A stretch of 64,000 nt of DNA from Allofrancisella guangzhouensis (GTDB lineage: Bacteria > Pseudomonadota > Gammaproteobacteria > Francisellales > Francisellaceae), in the NCBI RefSeq assembly GCF_000815225.1, contig NZ_CP010427.1, forward strand, positions 248,001-312,000. Reading direction: 5' to 3'. The position numbers and the translations under genes were made by a program. Shown one piece after another: positions 17,863 through 26,956 of the stretch. Positions within the stretch are counted from its first letter, which is position 1. Each line of letters starts with the position of its first letter. The notes beneath the pieces are model-generated. The model worked only from the letters and a program-made list of their open reading frames with translations, did not search any database and had not been told where the DNA came from.

Positions 17863-18186
17863 ATGCCGTTTGTAGTAACAGAAAGCTGTATAAAATGTAA
17901 ATATGGCGATTGTGTTGAGGTTTGCCCTGTAGATTGCTTCTATGAAGGACCAAATATGTTGGTTATAAATCCAGATGAGTGTATTGATTGTGCTTTATGT
18001 GAACCAGAATGTCCTGTTAGTGCTATCAAATCTAGCGATGATCTTACTGAAAAAGAAGAACAAATGTTAGATTTAAATAAAGAGTTAGCAAGTTTATGGC
18101 CAAATATAGTAGAAAAATGTCAACCATGCGAAGATGCTGATAATTGGGCGTCTGTAACAGATAAACTAAAATATTTAGAAAAATAA
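17863..18186 (+). CDS. fdxA: Ferredoxin FdxA (7Fe type)
   Basis: This 107-residue ferredoxin has the two clusters expected of the FdxA/FdI family. The first cysteine group is [14 protein letters not shown], with an insertion typical of a 3Fe-4S site. The second is [12 protein letters not shown], a 4Fe-4S site. The C-terminal 45-residue acidic extension, with a late cysteine pair, is also normal for this group. It transfers electrons in the cytoplasm; the partner is not evident from neighbours. It has its own promoter and is probably monocistronic. Confidence 0.93.
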   Translation: MPFVVTESCIKCKYGDCVEVCPVDCFYEGPNMLVINPDECIDCALCEPECPVSAIKSSDDLTEKEEQMLDLNKELASLWPNIVEKCQPCEDADNWASVTDKLKYLEK

Positions 18187-18317
18187 ATTTTATCAATAAA
18201 GACCCTAATATTTTATTTTAGGTTTGATATTAGAGACAACTTTATCAGAAAATCTCTCCTGAAAAAGTGTATAATAAATACCTGAGAAAAATGATTATAT
18301 TTAGTAATTATCGTTTA

Positions 18318-18479
18318 AATTATAGCTAGTCTGTAAAAAATATTGTCAAGCTATGCTGAACTAAGTTCGGCATAAGCTTTGAGTGTAGCATCCATTTTAA
18401 ATGAGATTAACTAAATTGTGAATCCTATGGTCATACTTTGACTACGCTCAACAACTAAGCCCATAGGATAACTATAATT
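18318..18479. repeat. Nested palindromic, MITE-like element
   Basis: These 162 non-coding bases are bounded by 8-base terminal inverted repeats, AATTATAG (18318-18325) and CTATAATT (18472-18479). Inside are an imperfect hairpin, GCTATGCTGAAC with GTTCGGCATAAGC (18350-18377), and a perfect 9-base pair of arms, ATCCTATGG (18422-18430) with CCATAGGAT (18461-18469). A GAGTGTAGC stretch can also pair with GACTACGCTC across the middle. This fills most of the 335-base gap between fdxA and the plsC pair. No further copy was noticed in the window. Confidence 0.5.
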
Positions 18480-18521
18480 TTTTGTAGATTTTTTAACATT
18501 TATATTTATGGAGACAAATAA

Positions 18522-19274
18522 ATGAAATCTTTTCTAAAAAAGATTTGGAATATTTTAATGTGGGCAAGGATGACAGCTTTTCAGCTTTATTCTTTTGCTG
18601 TGATTGGTGGCTGCAGTATTCTTATAAATACTTTTGCTTTTTTTAAGTTGCCATTATCTTGGAGAATGGCTGTATGCTACGTTTGGACATACCTTTATTG
18701 GATAGGAATGTTAGTGTTTTTACAAGTTTTTATCCGTGTTACAGGTAAGGCTAATATAGATAAAGATTATCCTTGTATATATATCTCAAAACACCAATCG
18801 ATGCTTGAAACTTTTATGTTTTATGGACTTATTGGGAAATGCCATTTTATAATGAAAAAAGAGCTTTTTGATACTCCTATATTTGGCTCTGCTATGCGAA
18901 ATTTAGGTAGCATAGCCATAGATAGAGATAAGCCTAGAGAATCTTTAAAAAAGGTTGTTACAGAAGGTAAAGAGAGTTTAGCAAATGGAATAAACGTTGT
19001 AATTTTTCCAGAAGGTACAAGAGTTAAGGTAGGAGAATACCCAGAATTTCAGCGTTCAGCTATGAAGTTAGCTTCTGATGCAAATGTTTTTATAATACCT
19101 GTAGCACATAATTTTGGTAGGTTTTTTCCAAAAAACTGGTCCGAAGTTATCAAACCAGGAGTAGCTAGAATGGATTTTGGTAAAAGAATAGACCCTAACA
19201 ATTATGATTCAAAAGAGCTAACTAGCCTTTGCCATAAGGTTATTAATGAAAAAACAAAAGAGTTTAATGGTTAA
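18522..19274 (+). CDS. plsC: 1-acyl-sn-glycerol-3-phosphate acyltransferase, copy 1
   Basis: The 250-residue protein has two N-terminal hydrophobic stretches followed by acyltransferase motifs. Motif I is S-K-H-Q-S-M-L-E (His91, Glu96), an H-x4-E form seen in one proteobacterial branch in place of H-x4-D. Motif III is F-P-E-G-T-R (162-167). It should acylate lysophosphatidate at the inner membrane in phospholipid synthesis. The next gene is a paralogue 15 bases downstream, so the pair arose by tandem duplication and shares a transcript. Which of the two is the main enzyme cannot be told. Confidence 0.88.
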   Translation: MKSFLKKIWNILMWARMTAFQLYSFAVIGGCSILINTFAFFKLPLSWRMAVCYVWTYLYWIGMLVFLQVFIRVTGKANIDKDYPCIYISKHQSMLETFMFYGLIGKCHFIMKKELFDTPIFGSAMRNLGSIAIDRDKPRESLKKVVTEGKESLANGINVVIFPEGTRVKVGEYPEFQRSAMKLASDANVFIIPVAHNFGRFFPKNWSEVIKPGVARMDFGKRIDPNNYDSKELTSLCHKVINEKTKEFNG

Positions 19275-19289
19275 CTAAGGGATCTAATA

Positions 19290-20030
19290 ATGAAAAAAAT
19301 GCTCCATTTTTTATTAGTAGTACGGATGCATATTTTCAAGATATATGCATATATAGTGCTTATGTTCTGCTGTATTTTGATGAATACAGTTGGCGTGCTA
19401 GGGGCCTCTTTAAAGGTTAGGCTTTTTGTATGTTGGTTATGGTCATGCTTGTATAGATTAGGGGTACTTATTATTTTACAAATCTATGTAAAGATTGAAG
19501 GTAAAGAAAATATTCCTAATACTCCTTGTATCTATATCTCAAAACACCAATCAATGCTTGAAACTTTTGTCTTTTATGGTTTAGTTAGAAAGTGTTGTTT
19601 TGTTATGAAGCAAGAGTTATTAGAAAAACCAATATTTGGTAAAACAAATGAATTTGCTGAGGCTATAGGTGTAGATAGAGATAAAGGTCTCTCTTCTATG
19701 AAAAAAGTTATTGAAGAAGGAAAAAACAGGATAAAAAATAAAGGTTTAAGTATAATAATTTTCCCGGAAGGTACTAGGGTTCCTGTAGGTGAATATCCTA
19801 AATTTCAGCGTTCAGCCATGAAACTGGCAATAGTAACTGAAACGCCAATAATACCAGTAGCACATAATTTTGGCTTATATTTTGGACGTAAAAAAGGCGA
19901 TTTTATAAAACCAGGTATCGCTAGAATGTCTTTTGAACCTGCGATAGATCCTAAAGCATACAGTATGTCAGAGTTGGCAGATAAATGTTATGACATTATA
20001 AATACTAAAACTAAGTCTTTTGGTGGTTAA
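19290..20030 (+). CDS. 1-acyl-sn-glycerol-3-phosphate acyltransferase, copy 2
   Basis: This 246-residue paralogue of the preceding gene has the same motifs: S-K-H-Q-S-M-L-E (His86, Glu91) and F-P-E-G-T-R (158-163). Both proteins also share R-S-A-M-K-L-A and I-I-P-V-A-H-N-F-G. Outside the core they differ clearly, above all in the N-terminal membrane part, so the duplication is old and the copies may prefer different acyl chains or acceptors. It is the last gene of the pair and converges on the EEP-family gene with a one-base gap. Confidence 0.85.
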   Translation: MKKMLHFLLVVRMHIFKIYAYIVLMFCCILMNTVGVLGASLKVRLFVCWLWSCLYRLGVLIILQIYVKIEGKENIPNTPCIYISKHQSMLETFVFYGLVRKCCFVMKQELLEKPIFGKTNEFAEAIGVDRDKGLSSMKKVIEEGKNRIKNKGLSIIIFPEGTRVPVGEYPKFQRSAMKLAIVTETPIIPVAHNFGLYFGRKKGDFIKPGIARMSFEPAIDPKAYSMSELADKCYDIINTKTKSFGG

Positions 20031-20031
20031 A

Positions 20032-20751
20032 TTATTCAATAATAAACCCAGCAATTATTGGATTGTGGTCAGATATTTTTTTACAATCTAAAACACAAGC
20101 TTTATCTAATTTTAGACCCCTGTAGAGAATAAAATCAAGGTGATTTTTTTGAAAAGATTTTACAAGTTCAGGCTCATCTAAAAAAGCTGTTTTAAACTTA
20201 AACTCTCGACAAAAATCTTTTATTAGCTTTACTCTTTTTCTGTTCCAAGTATTAAAATCGCCAGCTATTATGATAGGATTTTTATACTTTAGAGGGTCGA
20301 TGATTTGTTTTATTTTTTGAAACTCATACTCATAAACCTTATTACTTTTAAAATTTATAGCATGAATATTTACTACTACTATTTTTTTATCATTGATTTT
20401 AACATGACTTATTAAAGAAGCTTTGTGAGTTTTTATAACAGACTCTCGATGTGTTGTAAGAATTTTAATATTTTTATCCACAGGATAATGGCTTACAGTT
20501 GCCACACCGTAATTATGATTTCTTAAGACGATGTTAGAGGCAAAATTTATATTAAAATTCTCTATTGGGAATACGGTATCACTATGGTAGACAGCTTCTT
20601 GTAGGCAGAAGATATCTACATTATGTTCGTAATGTATACTTTTTATATAAGACCTGAACGCTTGGGGATTTTTATAGTCTATCTTAAAAGTGTTCCAACT
20701 CATTAAACAGAATTTATTTTGGAATTCTTGAAAAGAGTTTGCTCTAAACAT
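20032..20751 (-). CDS. Endonuclease/exonuclease/phosphatase (EEP) family protein
   Basis: The 239-residue protein has the EEP fold motifs in order: S-W-N (18-20), L-Q-E with Glu52, N-I-H (His130), G-D-F-N with Asp165 and Asn167, and S-D-H-N-P with Asp228 and His229. These residues make the metal and phosphate site of DNase I-like enzymes. The substrate may be nucleic acid, a phospholipid or an inositol phosphate; nothing in the neighbourhood decides it. There is no signal peptide. The 16 residues before the first conserved strand may mean that the true start is the second Met (residue 17). Confidence 0.8.
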   Translation of the reverse strand: MFRANSFQEFQNKFCLMSWNTFKIDYKNPQAFRSYIKSIHYEHNVDIFCLQEAVYHSDTVFPIENFNINFASNIVLRNHNYGVATVSHYPVDKNIKILTTHRESVIKTHKASLISHVKINDKKIVVVNIHAINFKSNKVYEYEFQKIKQIIDPLKYKNPIIIAGDFNTWNRKRVKLIKDFCREFKFKTAFLDEPELVKSFQKNHLDFILYRGLKLDKACVLDCKKISDHNPIIAGFIIE

Positions 20752-20809
20752 ATAGTTTTACACTAAAAGTATTTAATAAAGATATTATAGCTTAAAACAG
20801 CAATCTGTT

Positions 20810-21982
20810 TTAATTAGAAGTACATTTACTAGCTTTACAAGTGACTAATCTTAATACAACATATCCGAATATTCCAGATAGTATAGAACCTGTTAGTACT
20901 CCTAGCTTGACAAGGTTTAGAGTTTGATTGCTGTCAAAGGCAAGTGTACCTATAAACAAACTCATTGTGAAACCTATGCCACATACTAAGCCTATTCCAT
21001 ATAGTTGAGCGTTTGATAGGTTCTTAGACATAGGGAAAAATTTAGTTTTTTTAAAGATAAATAAAATAGTAAATATCCCTAATTGCTTACCTATAAACAA
21101 ACCTAAAATGATCCCTAAAGTTATAGGCTGAAAGAGCATCGAAAAGGTAATTCCAGAAAAATTAATTCCAGCGTTAGCAAAAGCAAATACTGGTAATATA
21201 AAATATACAACCCAAGGATGTAATGATTCTTCCATAAACCTAACAGGAGATTCTTTATCGTTTTTATTTTGAAAAGGGATACACATCGCAGTTGCAAACC
21301 CTGCTAAAGTAGCATGCACACCTGATTTAATAGTACAAGCCCAAGCAAAAAAACCTAGTACAACATATAAAGAAATTCTTTTAATTTTGAATACAAAATT
21401 ACAAATAAACATCAATCCAATAAACATTGTCCCTAAAAGTAATGAAGATACAGATAAATCAGTTGTATAAAATATAGCGATGATAACAATCGCTGCAATA
21501 TCATCAAAAATAGCTATAGTTACAACTAGTAGTTTAAGAGTAGGTGATACCCTAGAACCAAGCAAAGCTAAAATTCCCAGTGTAAAGGCTATGTCTGTTG
21601 CTGAGGGGATAGCCCAACCAGCTATAAAGGTAGGATAATTTATATTTATAAGTAGATATATTAAAGATGGTACTAGTAAGCCTAAAAAAGCTGCTATTGC
21701 TGGGACGATTACATTTGTTGGTTTTGATAAAGCCCCAACTAATGATTCTCTTTTTATTTCTAAACCAACATATAGGAAATAGATAGCCATTAGGCCATCA
21801 TTTACCCAGTGTATTAGGTTTTTATCTATAATTAGATTACCTATACCTATTTTGGCATTTACAGTTTCAAGCATACCGTAATATAAAGATAAAGGAGTAT
21901 TATTTACTACAATGGCCACTATAGCTGCTGTAAAAAGTACTAAGCCACTAATAACTTCCTGCTTGTTAGACGGTACACTCAT
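20810..21982 (-). CDS. nhaA: Na+/H+ antiporter NhaA
   Basis: This 390-residue protein has about twelve membrane segments, the usual NhaA length. Diagnostic blocks are [15 protein letters not shown] and the paired aspartates in [10 protein letters not shown], the ion-binding site equivalent to D163/D164 of E. coli NhaA. It exports sodium in exchange for protons at the inner membrane. It seems monocistronic. About 250 bases separate it from the MHS transporter gene on the same strand. Confidence 0.95.
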   Translation of the reverse strand: MSVPSNKQEVISGLVLFTAAIVAIVVNNTPLSLYYGMLETVNAKIGIGNLIIDKNLIHWVNDGLMAIYFLYVGLEIKRESLVGALSKPTNVIVPAIAAFLGLLVPSLIYLLININYPTFIAGWAIPSATDIAFTLGILALLGSRVSPTLKLLVVTIAIFDDIAAIVIIAIFYTTDLSVSSLLLGTMFIGLMFICNFVFKIKRISLYVVLGFFAWACTIKSGVHATLAGFATAMCIPFQNKNDKESPVRFMEESLHPWVVYFILPVFAFANAGINFSGITFSMLFQPITLGIILGLFIGKQLGIFTILFIFKKTKFFPMSKNLSNAQLYGIGLVCGIGFTMSLFIGTLAFDSNQTLNLVKLGVLTGSILSGIFGYVVLRLVTCKASKCTSN

Positions 21983-22232
21983 TTTTACTGTTTTGAGAAA
22001 ATATTTTTCATAATGTTTATTATCTAATAGCTTAGGATATAATTCTACTACTAAAGAAGAAAACCTCTTATTGTATAATTTTTGCTATAACAAATAAAAT
22101 AATGTTAAATGTGGTTAAAAGAAAAAGGGTAATCGAGACTAAAAATACAACAAAAAAGTATAATTTACAATCCTTTTAGTCAGATATAAACAGATAATGA
22201 AAGTATCTAAACGCGTTGGAAATAATTTAATT

Positions 22233-23513
22233 TTAAAAATTTGCAGAAGAAACCGTCTCAGGCATCTTGTATATGACTCCCAGAGTGATTATAGATGTAA
22301 TTGCTAAGTAAAAGGCAGGAGCATAACTAGAATTGGTTAGACTAATCAGCCAAATACAAATCATAGGGGTAGTTCCAGCAAATAAAGCATTTCCTAAATT
22401 ATAAGCAGCAGACATGCCACTATACCTATGGCTTGTTGGAAAAAGCTCTGTAACAGCTATTTGAAAAGCTGCTGTCATAGCAGAGATAAGTAAAGCTAAT
22501 ATTAGCTCTAATACTAAGATACTTTTTAAATTTCCTTTATTAAAAAATATGAACATCGGAAAGCTTAAGATAACAATTAGGATTATAGGGATGTATAAAA
22601 ATGGTTTTCTTCCCCATATATCTGATAACCACCCGAAGATAGGCAACACTACAGCGTATAGAGTTGATACTATTACAGTTATAAACATTATCTTATTTAC
22701 ATCAAATTCTCTACTAGTAATCAAAATATTGGGTAAAAAAGTAGCCATCATATAATAAGCAATTCCCACGTATCCTGTTATTACAAAGGTCCATACAAGG
22801 GGCATTTTAGGACCTTTTAAAGCATCTTTTAAAGGAGTTTTACTTAGTTGGTCTTCATTTTTTATGCTCTTAAAAAATGGGGTTTCTTTTGCTTTTTTCT
22901 GTAAAATTATTGACACAGCAGCTAATATTAAACCAACACCAAAAGCTATACGCCAGCCATATGCTAGCATTTGTTCTTTAGTCAAAAAAGTAGATAAAAC
23001 GCCAATTGTCGAGGCACTAATAATAACACCTATTTGTGAAGCTAATCCAGCTAAAGCTGTTGTAAATCCACGATATCTACTTGAAGCGCTCTCTGCTAAA
23101 GCTACTAATACCCCGGAATATTCACCGCCTACAGAGAACCCTTGAAGCATACGGGCAAAAAGTAATATAAAAATAGCCCATATTCCCCCAGACGCATAAG
23201 TTGGCATAATTGTCATGATCAACATAGGCACACACATAAGCATCATACTTAATGTAATTGCATAACGCCTACCAAACCTATCTCCCAATGATCCAAAAAA
23301 GAAACCTCCAAGAGGTCGCATAATGTAACTAGCTGCAAAGATACCAAATACTGTAATCAAAGCTACAGTTTGATCTTCCTTTGGGAAAAACAGTATACTT
23401 AAGTAGGTAGAAAGATAACCATAAAGGCTAAACTCAAACCATTCTAAAACTGCTCCAAGGTTCGTTATAAAAATAGTTTTTTTTCGTTGGCTTGGAGTTA
23501 ATTGTTTTACCAT
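22233..23513 (-). CDS. MFS transporter, metabolite:H+ symporter (MHS) type
   Basis: This 426-residue, twelve-segment transporter carries MHS-subfamily marks. N-L-G-A-V-L-E-W-F-E-F-S-L-Y-G lies in the first segment, and G-S-L-G-D-R-F-G-R-R lies in the loop between segments two and three. L-L-F-A-R-M-L-Q-G-F-S-V-G-G-E-Y-S-G follows in segment four. Members such as ProP carry betaine, proline, shikimate or dicarboxylates with protons; the substrate here is not readable. It stands alone, with AT-rich gaps on both sides. Confidence 0.88.
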   Translation of the reverse strand: MVKQLTPSQRKKTIFITNLGAVLEWFEFSLYGYLSTYLSILFFPKEDQTVALITVFGIFAASYIMRPLGGFFFGSLGDRFGRRYAITLSMMLMCVPMLIMTIMPTYASGGIWAIFILLFARMLQGFSVGGEYSGVLVALAESASSRYRGFTTALAGLASQIGVIISASTIGVLSTFLTKEQMLAYGWRIAFGVGLILAAVSIILQKKAKETPFFKSIKNEDQLSKTPLKDALKGPKMPLVWTFVITGYVGIAYYMMATFLPNILITSREFDVNKIMFITVIVSTLYAVVLPIFGWLSDIWGRKPFLYIPIILIVILSFPMFIFFNKGNLKSILVLELILALLISAMTAAFQIAVTELFPTSHRYSGMSAAYNLGNALFAGTTPMICIWLISLTNSSYAPAFYLAITSIITLGVIYKMPETVSSANF

Positions 23514-23779
23514 TCTGATTAGATAAATATTAGTGCTGCTATTTATTATATAGGTTTAAAATGTTTTAAAAGCATTTTTTTCTAAGCTTCGGTTTAAATA
23601 CTTAGATCATTATTAGGAAACTTTTATCTAGTTTGTAATCTAAATACATATGAATACTGAACACAAGAGCTTCAAGGGATTGTGTTACAACAGCCCCATT
23701 CCAACTGAATGAAAATAACTAGTTATTCTAATGTCACTTAAATTTTGTTAAGTTGATTTGAACTATGTCACAATTTAAA

Positions 23780-25675
23780 TTACAAACTTTGGAAATGACT
23801 ATTAAAATCTACGGTAAGTAGGCTATCTTCATCAATCTTTTGCTCGTGAACAATCATGTTATTTTTATATTTAAATATTTTGTAGTTATCAATTAATGAC
23901 ACAATCCCAAATACTATAAAATCTTCTTCAGTTTGAGAAAGAATTCCATTTTTTATTTTGTAGAGGTTTTTTATATAATAAACATTTCCTTCTTCAGTTC
24001 TTAGATAAAGTGACAATGAATATACAACCAGTCCTCCTTCTTTTTTAGAATCCCATTCATAAGTTAAAGTATCATATCGTATACAGTGTATTTTTGCTCC
24101 ATATCCTACTGGTAGCTTGTCATGAATAAAAAGCATGGCATTATAAGTTTGTTCAAATAAAGAGCCAATTTTAACACTCCATTCTATTCTATCCTTATTC
24201 TTATTTGTTTTAAAAAAAATAGGGTTATTCCATAAATGTCTAGGCATAGTTATTTGATCATCCCTATCAGGGAAATATTCTTGACATAAAGTCTGTAAGG
24301 TAGAAAGTGTGATTTTATTGAATTTAAAATTATTTTCTATATTATCATCATCCCGCTCTAAAGGCGAAAGTATAGGAAAGGCAAATACTTGACAAAATAT
24401 ATTAGTGTCTTTATAAATATCTTCACTTATTTGCCAATAATTTAGAGAAAGGTTTGTGTTAGCCATATTAAGAGGAAGTTCTTGTATATTATATCCTGGG
24501 CACTTACAAGTAAGAGGATTGTACCTGATTTTTACTAAAGAATTTTTTCCAACCCAATCATCGGCTTTAATTTTTTGTTTATATTTATCGTATGATCTTA
24601 AAAAATGAAATTGGTCTTCTTCCCAAAAAGCATTATCTATTTTATCTCTACCTGCTAGTTCTTTTATATTTTTTAATAATGTATATTTTTTCCGTGTAGG
24701 ACAAGGGTAGGTTATTTTAACTATTTTATAGAGGTTATCTAACTTTGTTTTTAAAACACCTTGCTGTGAGTATTGAATGAAATTTTCTTTTATATTTTGA
24801 AAATAAAAAAGGCAGTAGTTATAACTATACATCTCATCACACATAAAAAGCTGTCCATTCATGCCTGTTATAGCATCGATAATAATTCTAAAATTTTTTT
24901 TCAACAGAAGGTCATCAATATCTTGTCCACTATAGGCATTTATAGCGCTTAATGCTTCATGTACTTTTTTGGGGTACTCTCTTTGTATATCACCAATCAT
25001 ATATGATTTTCTTACTATGTCAGTTAATAGTGAAAAAGCTTTAACTCTATCCTTTTTTACAATAGCAAATCTTAAATAATAAATAATAATAAGCATAGAA
25101 TGACGATCAACTAATTTATTTCTCATTATTTTTAAATAAATTAGTTTAACTTTTGGAACTCCTATAAATTCGGCGTCAGTTTCAAATTTTGGTTTTTTAT
25201 AGCCAAGGACAGAAACCTGTTTAGCTGATGAATTTTCTACAATAGACCTTTGGATCCTTGATTCATGTAACTGTTCATATTGTTTATGTCGTTCAAAACT
25301 ACCTCTATCATCACCTTCTTCTGCTTTGTGAATTTCATTAAGGATAGATCCTAGCATTTTTCTATAGGTTGATCGATTTGGATTTTTGTTTCTATTTTTT
25401 ATATTTACACTATAGTTTTTTTGCTTTTGTCCTTTTTGTGTGTAATATTCAGGCAACGTCTCATTAAGATCTTCTTTTTTGTTATCATATAAATTAATTT
25501 CATTTTGTATAATTACATGGATCTTACTTATACTGTCTGTTTGTTCTATAACCTCTACAAGAGAATTACTTCTATCCCTATGGTTTTTCCATTGGAATAT
25601 AGTTTTTTTATACCTAGAATATTCTTTCAAATCTTTAATTATGTTTTTTTTTAGTTCAATTAATTTATAATTCAT
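23780..25675 (-). CDS. Large hypothetical protein, unrecognised
   Basis: I do not recognise this 631-residue protein. It is lysine-rich, with no signal peptide or membrane segment. The N-terminal 150 residues are highly charged and look helical. A middle helical part (about 180-350) recalls a repeat or scaffold fold without a clear motif. The second half has aromatic-rich strands and one C-K-C-P group near residue 393. It stands alone between a transporter and ldhA, with about 270 non-coding bases on each side and a possible gene remnant upstream. It could be a horizontally acquired orphan or a genus-specific protein. No function is proposed. Confidence 0.7.
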   Translation of the reverse strand: MNYKLIELKKNIIKDLKEYSRYKKTIFQWKNHRDRSNSLVEVIEQTDSISKIHVIIQNEINLYDNKKEDLNETLPEYYTQKGQKQKNYSVNIKNRNKNPNRSTYRKMLGSILNEIHKAEEGDDRGSFERHKQYEQLHESRIQRSIVENSSAKQVSVLGYKKPKFETDAEFIGVPKVKLIYLKIMRNKLVDRHSMLIIIYYLRFAIVKKDRVKAFSLLTDIVRKSYMIGDIQREYPKKVHEALSAINAYSGQDIDDLLLKKNFRIIIDAITGMNGQLFMCDEMYSYNYCLFYFQNIKENFIQYSQQGVLKTKLDNLYKIVKITYPCPTRKKYTLLKNIKELAGRDKIDNAFWEEDQFHFLRSYDKYKQKIKADDWVGKNSLVKIRYNPLTCKCPGYNIQELPLNMANTNLSLNYWQISEDIYKDTNIFCQVFAFPILSPLERDDDNIENNFKFNKITLSTLQTLCQEYFPDRDDQITMPRHLWNNPIFFKTNKNKDRIEWSVKIGSLFEQTYNAMLFIHDKLPVGYGAKIHCIRYDTLTYEWDSKKEGGLVVYSLSLYLRTEEGNVYYIKNLYKIKNGILSQTEEDFIVFGIVSLIDNYKIFKYKNNMIVHEQKIDEDSLLTVDFNSHFQSL

Positions 25676-25797
25676 ACTTATAATATACCTAATTATTTTA
25701 TTTTACGTAAAAGACTATTTAATTAAATATAATAAATTATAAATTTATTTTTTTAACATTTTTTTAGTATAGTTTAAATACACCAAATAAAAGTTAA

Positions 25798-25938
25798 CAT
25801 ACCTATATTTTAACAGCTGATTATATACCTCAAAGATGGCAGGAAATAAAACCCTTAGAGGTTTATGATTATCTTATTATGGATATAGTAAACCACAGCA
25901 ATTCTCTACTATCTGGTTTAACAATTACTTTCCTATAA
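25798..25938 (+). pseudogene. Possible remnant of a longer coding sequence
   Basis: An open stretch of 46 codons without a start runs into a TAA. It reads like coding sequence (P-Q-R-W-Q-E-I-K-P-L-E-V-Y-D-Y-L), and a +1 shift near 25880 continues with Y-G-Y-S-K-P-Q-Q-F. It has no ribosome site and is opposite in strand to both neighbours. I read it as the decayed tail of a lost gene, perhaps a transposase; the identity is not supported by a motif. Confidence 0.25.
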
Positions 25939-25951
25939 AACACCTAGCAAG

Positions 25952-26938
25952 CTAATCGCAAAAATTAGAATCTCTTTTTAACTCCTCCATTAAAGAAGCA
26001 TTATTTAACGTTGTATTTGCAATCCCTTCCAGAGCTTCTTTAGTTAGAAAAGCTTGATGAGCAGTTACTAAAACATTTGGAAACGTGAGAAGTCTTTCAA
26101 AAATATCATCCGTCAAGATTTCTCCAGACATATCTCTAAAGAAAATATCTTTTTCATACTCATAGACATCTATTGCTAACCCAGCAATAGATTTAGATTT
26201 AAGAGCTTTTATAATAGTTTTAGTATTAATCAAAGCTCCACGACTTGTATTGATTATAAATGCGGAAGGGTTTATTAAATCAAGGGCTTCTTGGTCAATT
26301 ATATATTTAGTGTCTTCGTTAAGTGGACAATGTAAACTTATAATATCAGCCTCAGTAAAAAGTTTATTTTTATCATCAACAAAAGTCACATAGTTTGGAA
26401 CTGTAGTTGTATCAGCATAAGGGTCATAAATCAATATTTTTCCACCAAATCCAGACATAATTTGAGCAAAAGCTTTCCCTATATTACCAAATCCTATTAT
26501 ACCTATAGTTTTTTGATGAATATCAAAACCTTCAAGTCCTTCTATATTAAAGTTGCTTTCCTTAACTCTGTTATAAGCTTTATGTATTTTACGGTTTAAA
26601 CATAAAAGCAAAGCTAAAGTATGCTCTGCCACTGAAAAAGGAGAATATGCTGGTACTCTGGCAACTTTCATACCTAGACTTTTAGCATGAGCAATATCAA
26701 CATTATTAAAACCAGCACACCTCAGGAGAACATTTTTGACTCCAATCTTGCCAAGTTTATCTAATACAGTTGCATCACAAACATCATTTACAAAGATACA
26801 CACAGCATCATAGCCTTTAGCGAAAATAACAGTTTCTTGGCCTAAAGGATAATCACCAAAAGTTAGTTGATGATTAGAGTTTAGTTTAGAAAAATACTCT
26901 TTGTCATACTTTTTAGTAGAGTAAAAAAAAATTTTCAT
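25952..26938 (-). CDS. ldhA: D-lactate dehydrogenase (2-hydroxyacid dehydrogenase)
   Basis: The 328-residue protein fits the D-isomer 2-hydroxyacid dehydrogenase family. The LdhA block R-C-A-G-F-N-N-V-D is near residue 73. The NAD site G-F-G-N-I-G-K (about 150-156) follows, and the late H-Q-A-F-L-T with its His supplies the catalytic base. It reduces pyruvate to D-lactate with NADH. It ends at the last gap before the orphan gene and starts 18 bases after the ettA stop, so the two may be co-transcribed. Confidence 0.88.
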   Translation of the reverse strand: MKIFFYSTKKYDKEYFSKLNSNHQLTFGDYPLGQETVIFAKGYDAVCIFVNDVCDATVLDKLGKIGVKNVLLRCAGFNNVDIAHAKSLGMKVARVPAYSPFSVAEHTLALLLCLNRKIHKAYNRVKESNFNIEGLEGFDIHQKTIGIIGFGNIGKAFAQIMSGFGGKILIYDPYADTTTVPNYVTFVDDKNKLFTEADIISLHCPLNEDTKYIIDQEALDLINPSAFIINTSRGALINTKTIIKALKSKSIAGLAIDVYEYEKDIFFRDMSGEILTDDIFERLLTFPNVLVTAHQAFLTKEALEGIANTTLNNASLMEELKRDSNFCD

Positions 26939-26956
26939 AGGCTTTAGCTCCTGTTT

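Noticed and set aside
18787-18810. H-x4-E in place of H-x4-D in the acyltransferases as a sign of inactivation
   Set aside because: Both paralogues share it, and this S-K-H-Q-S form is normal in a proteobacterial PlsC branch.
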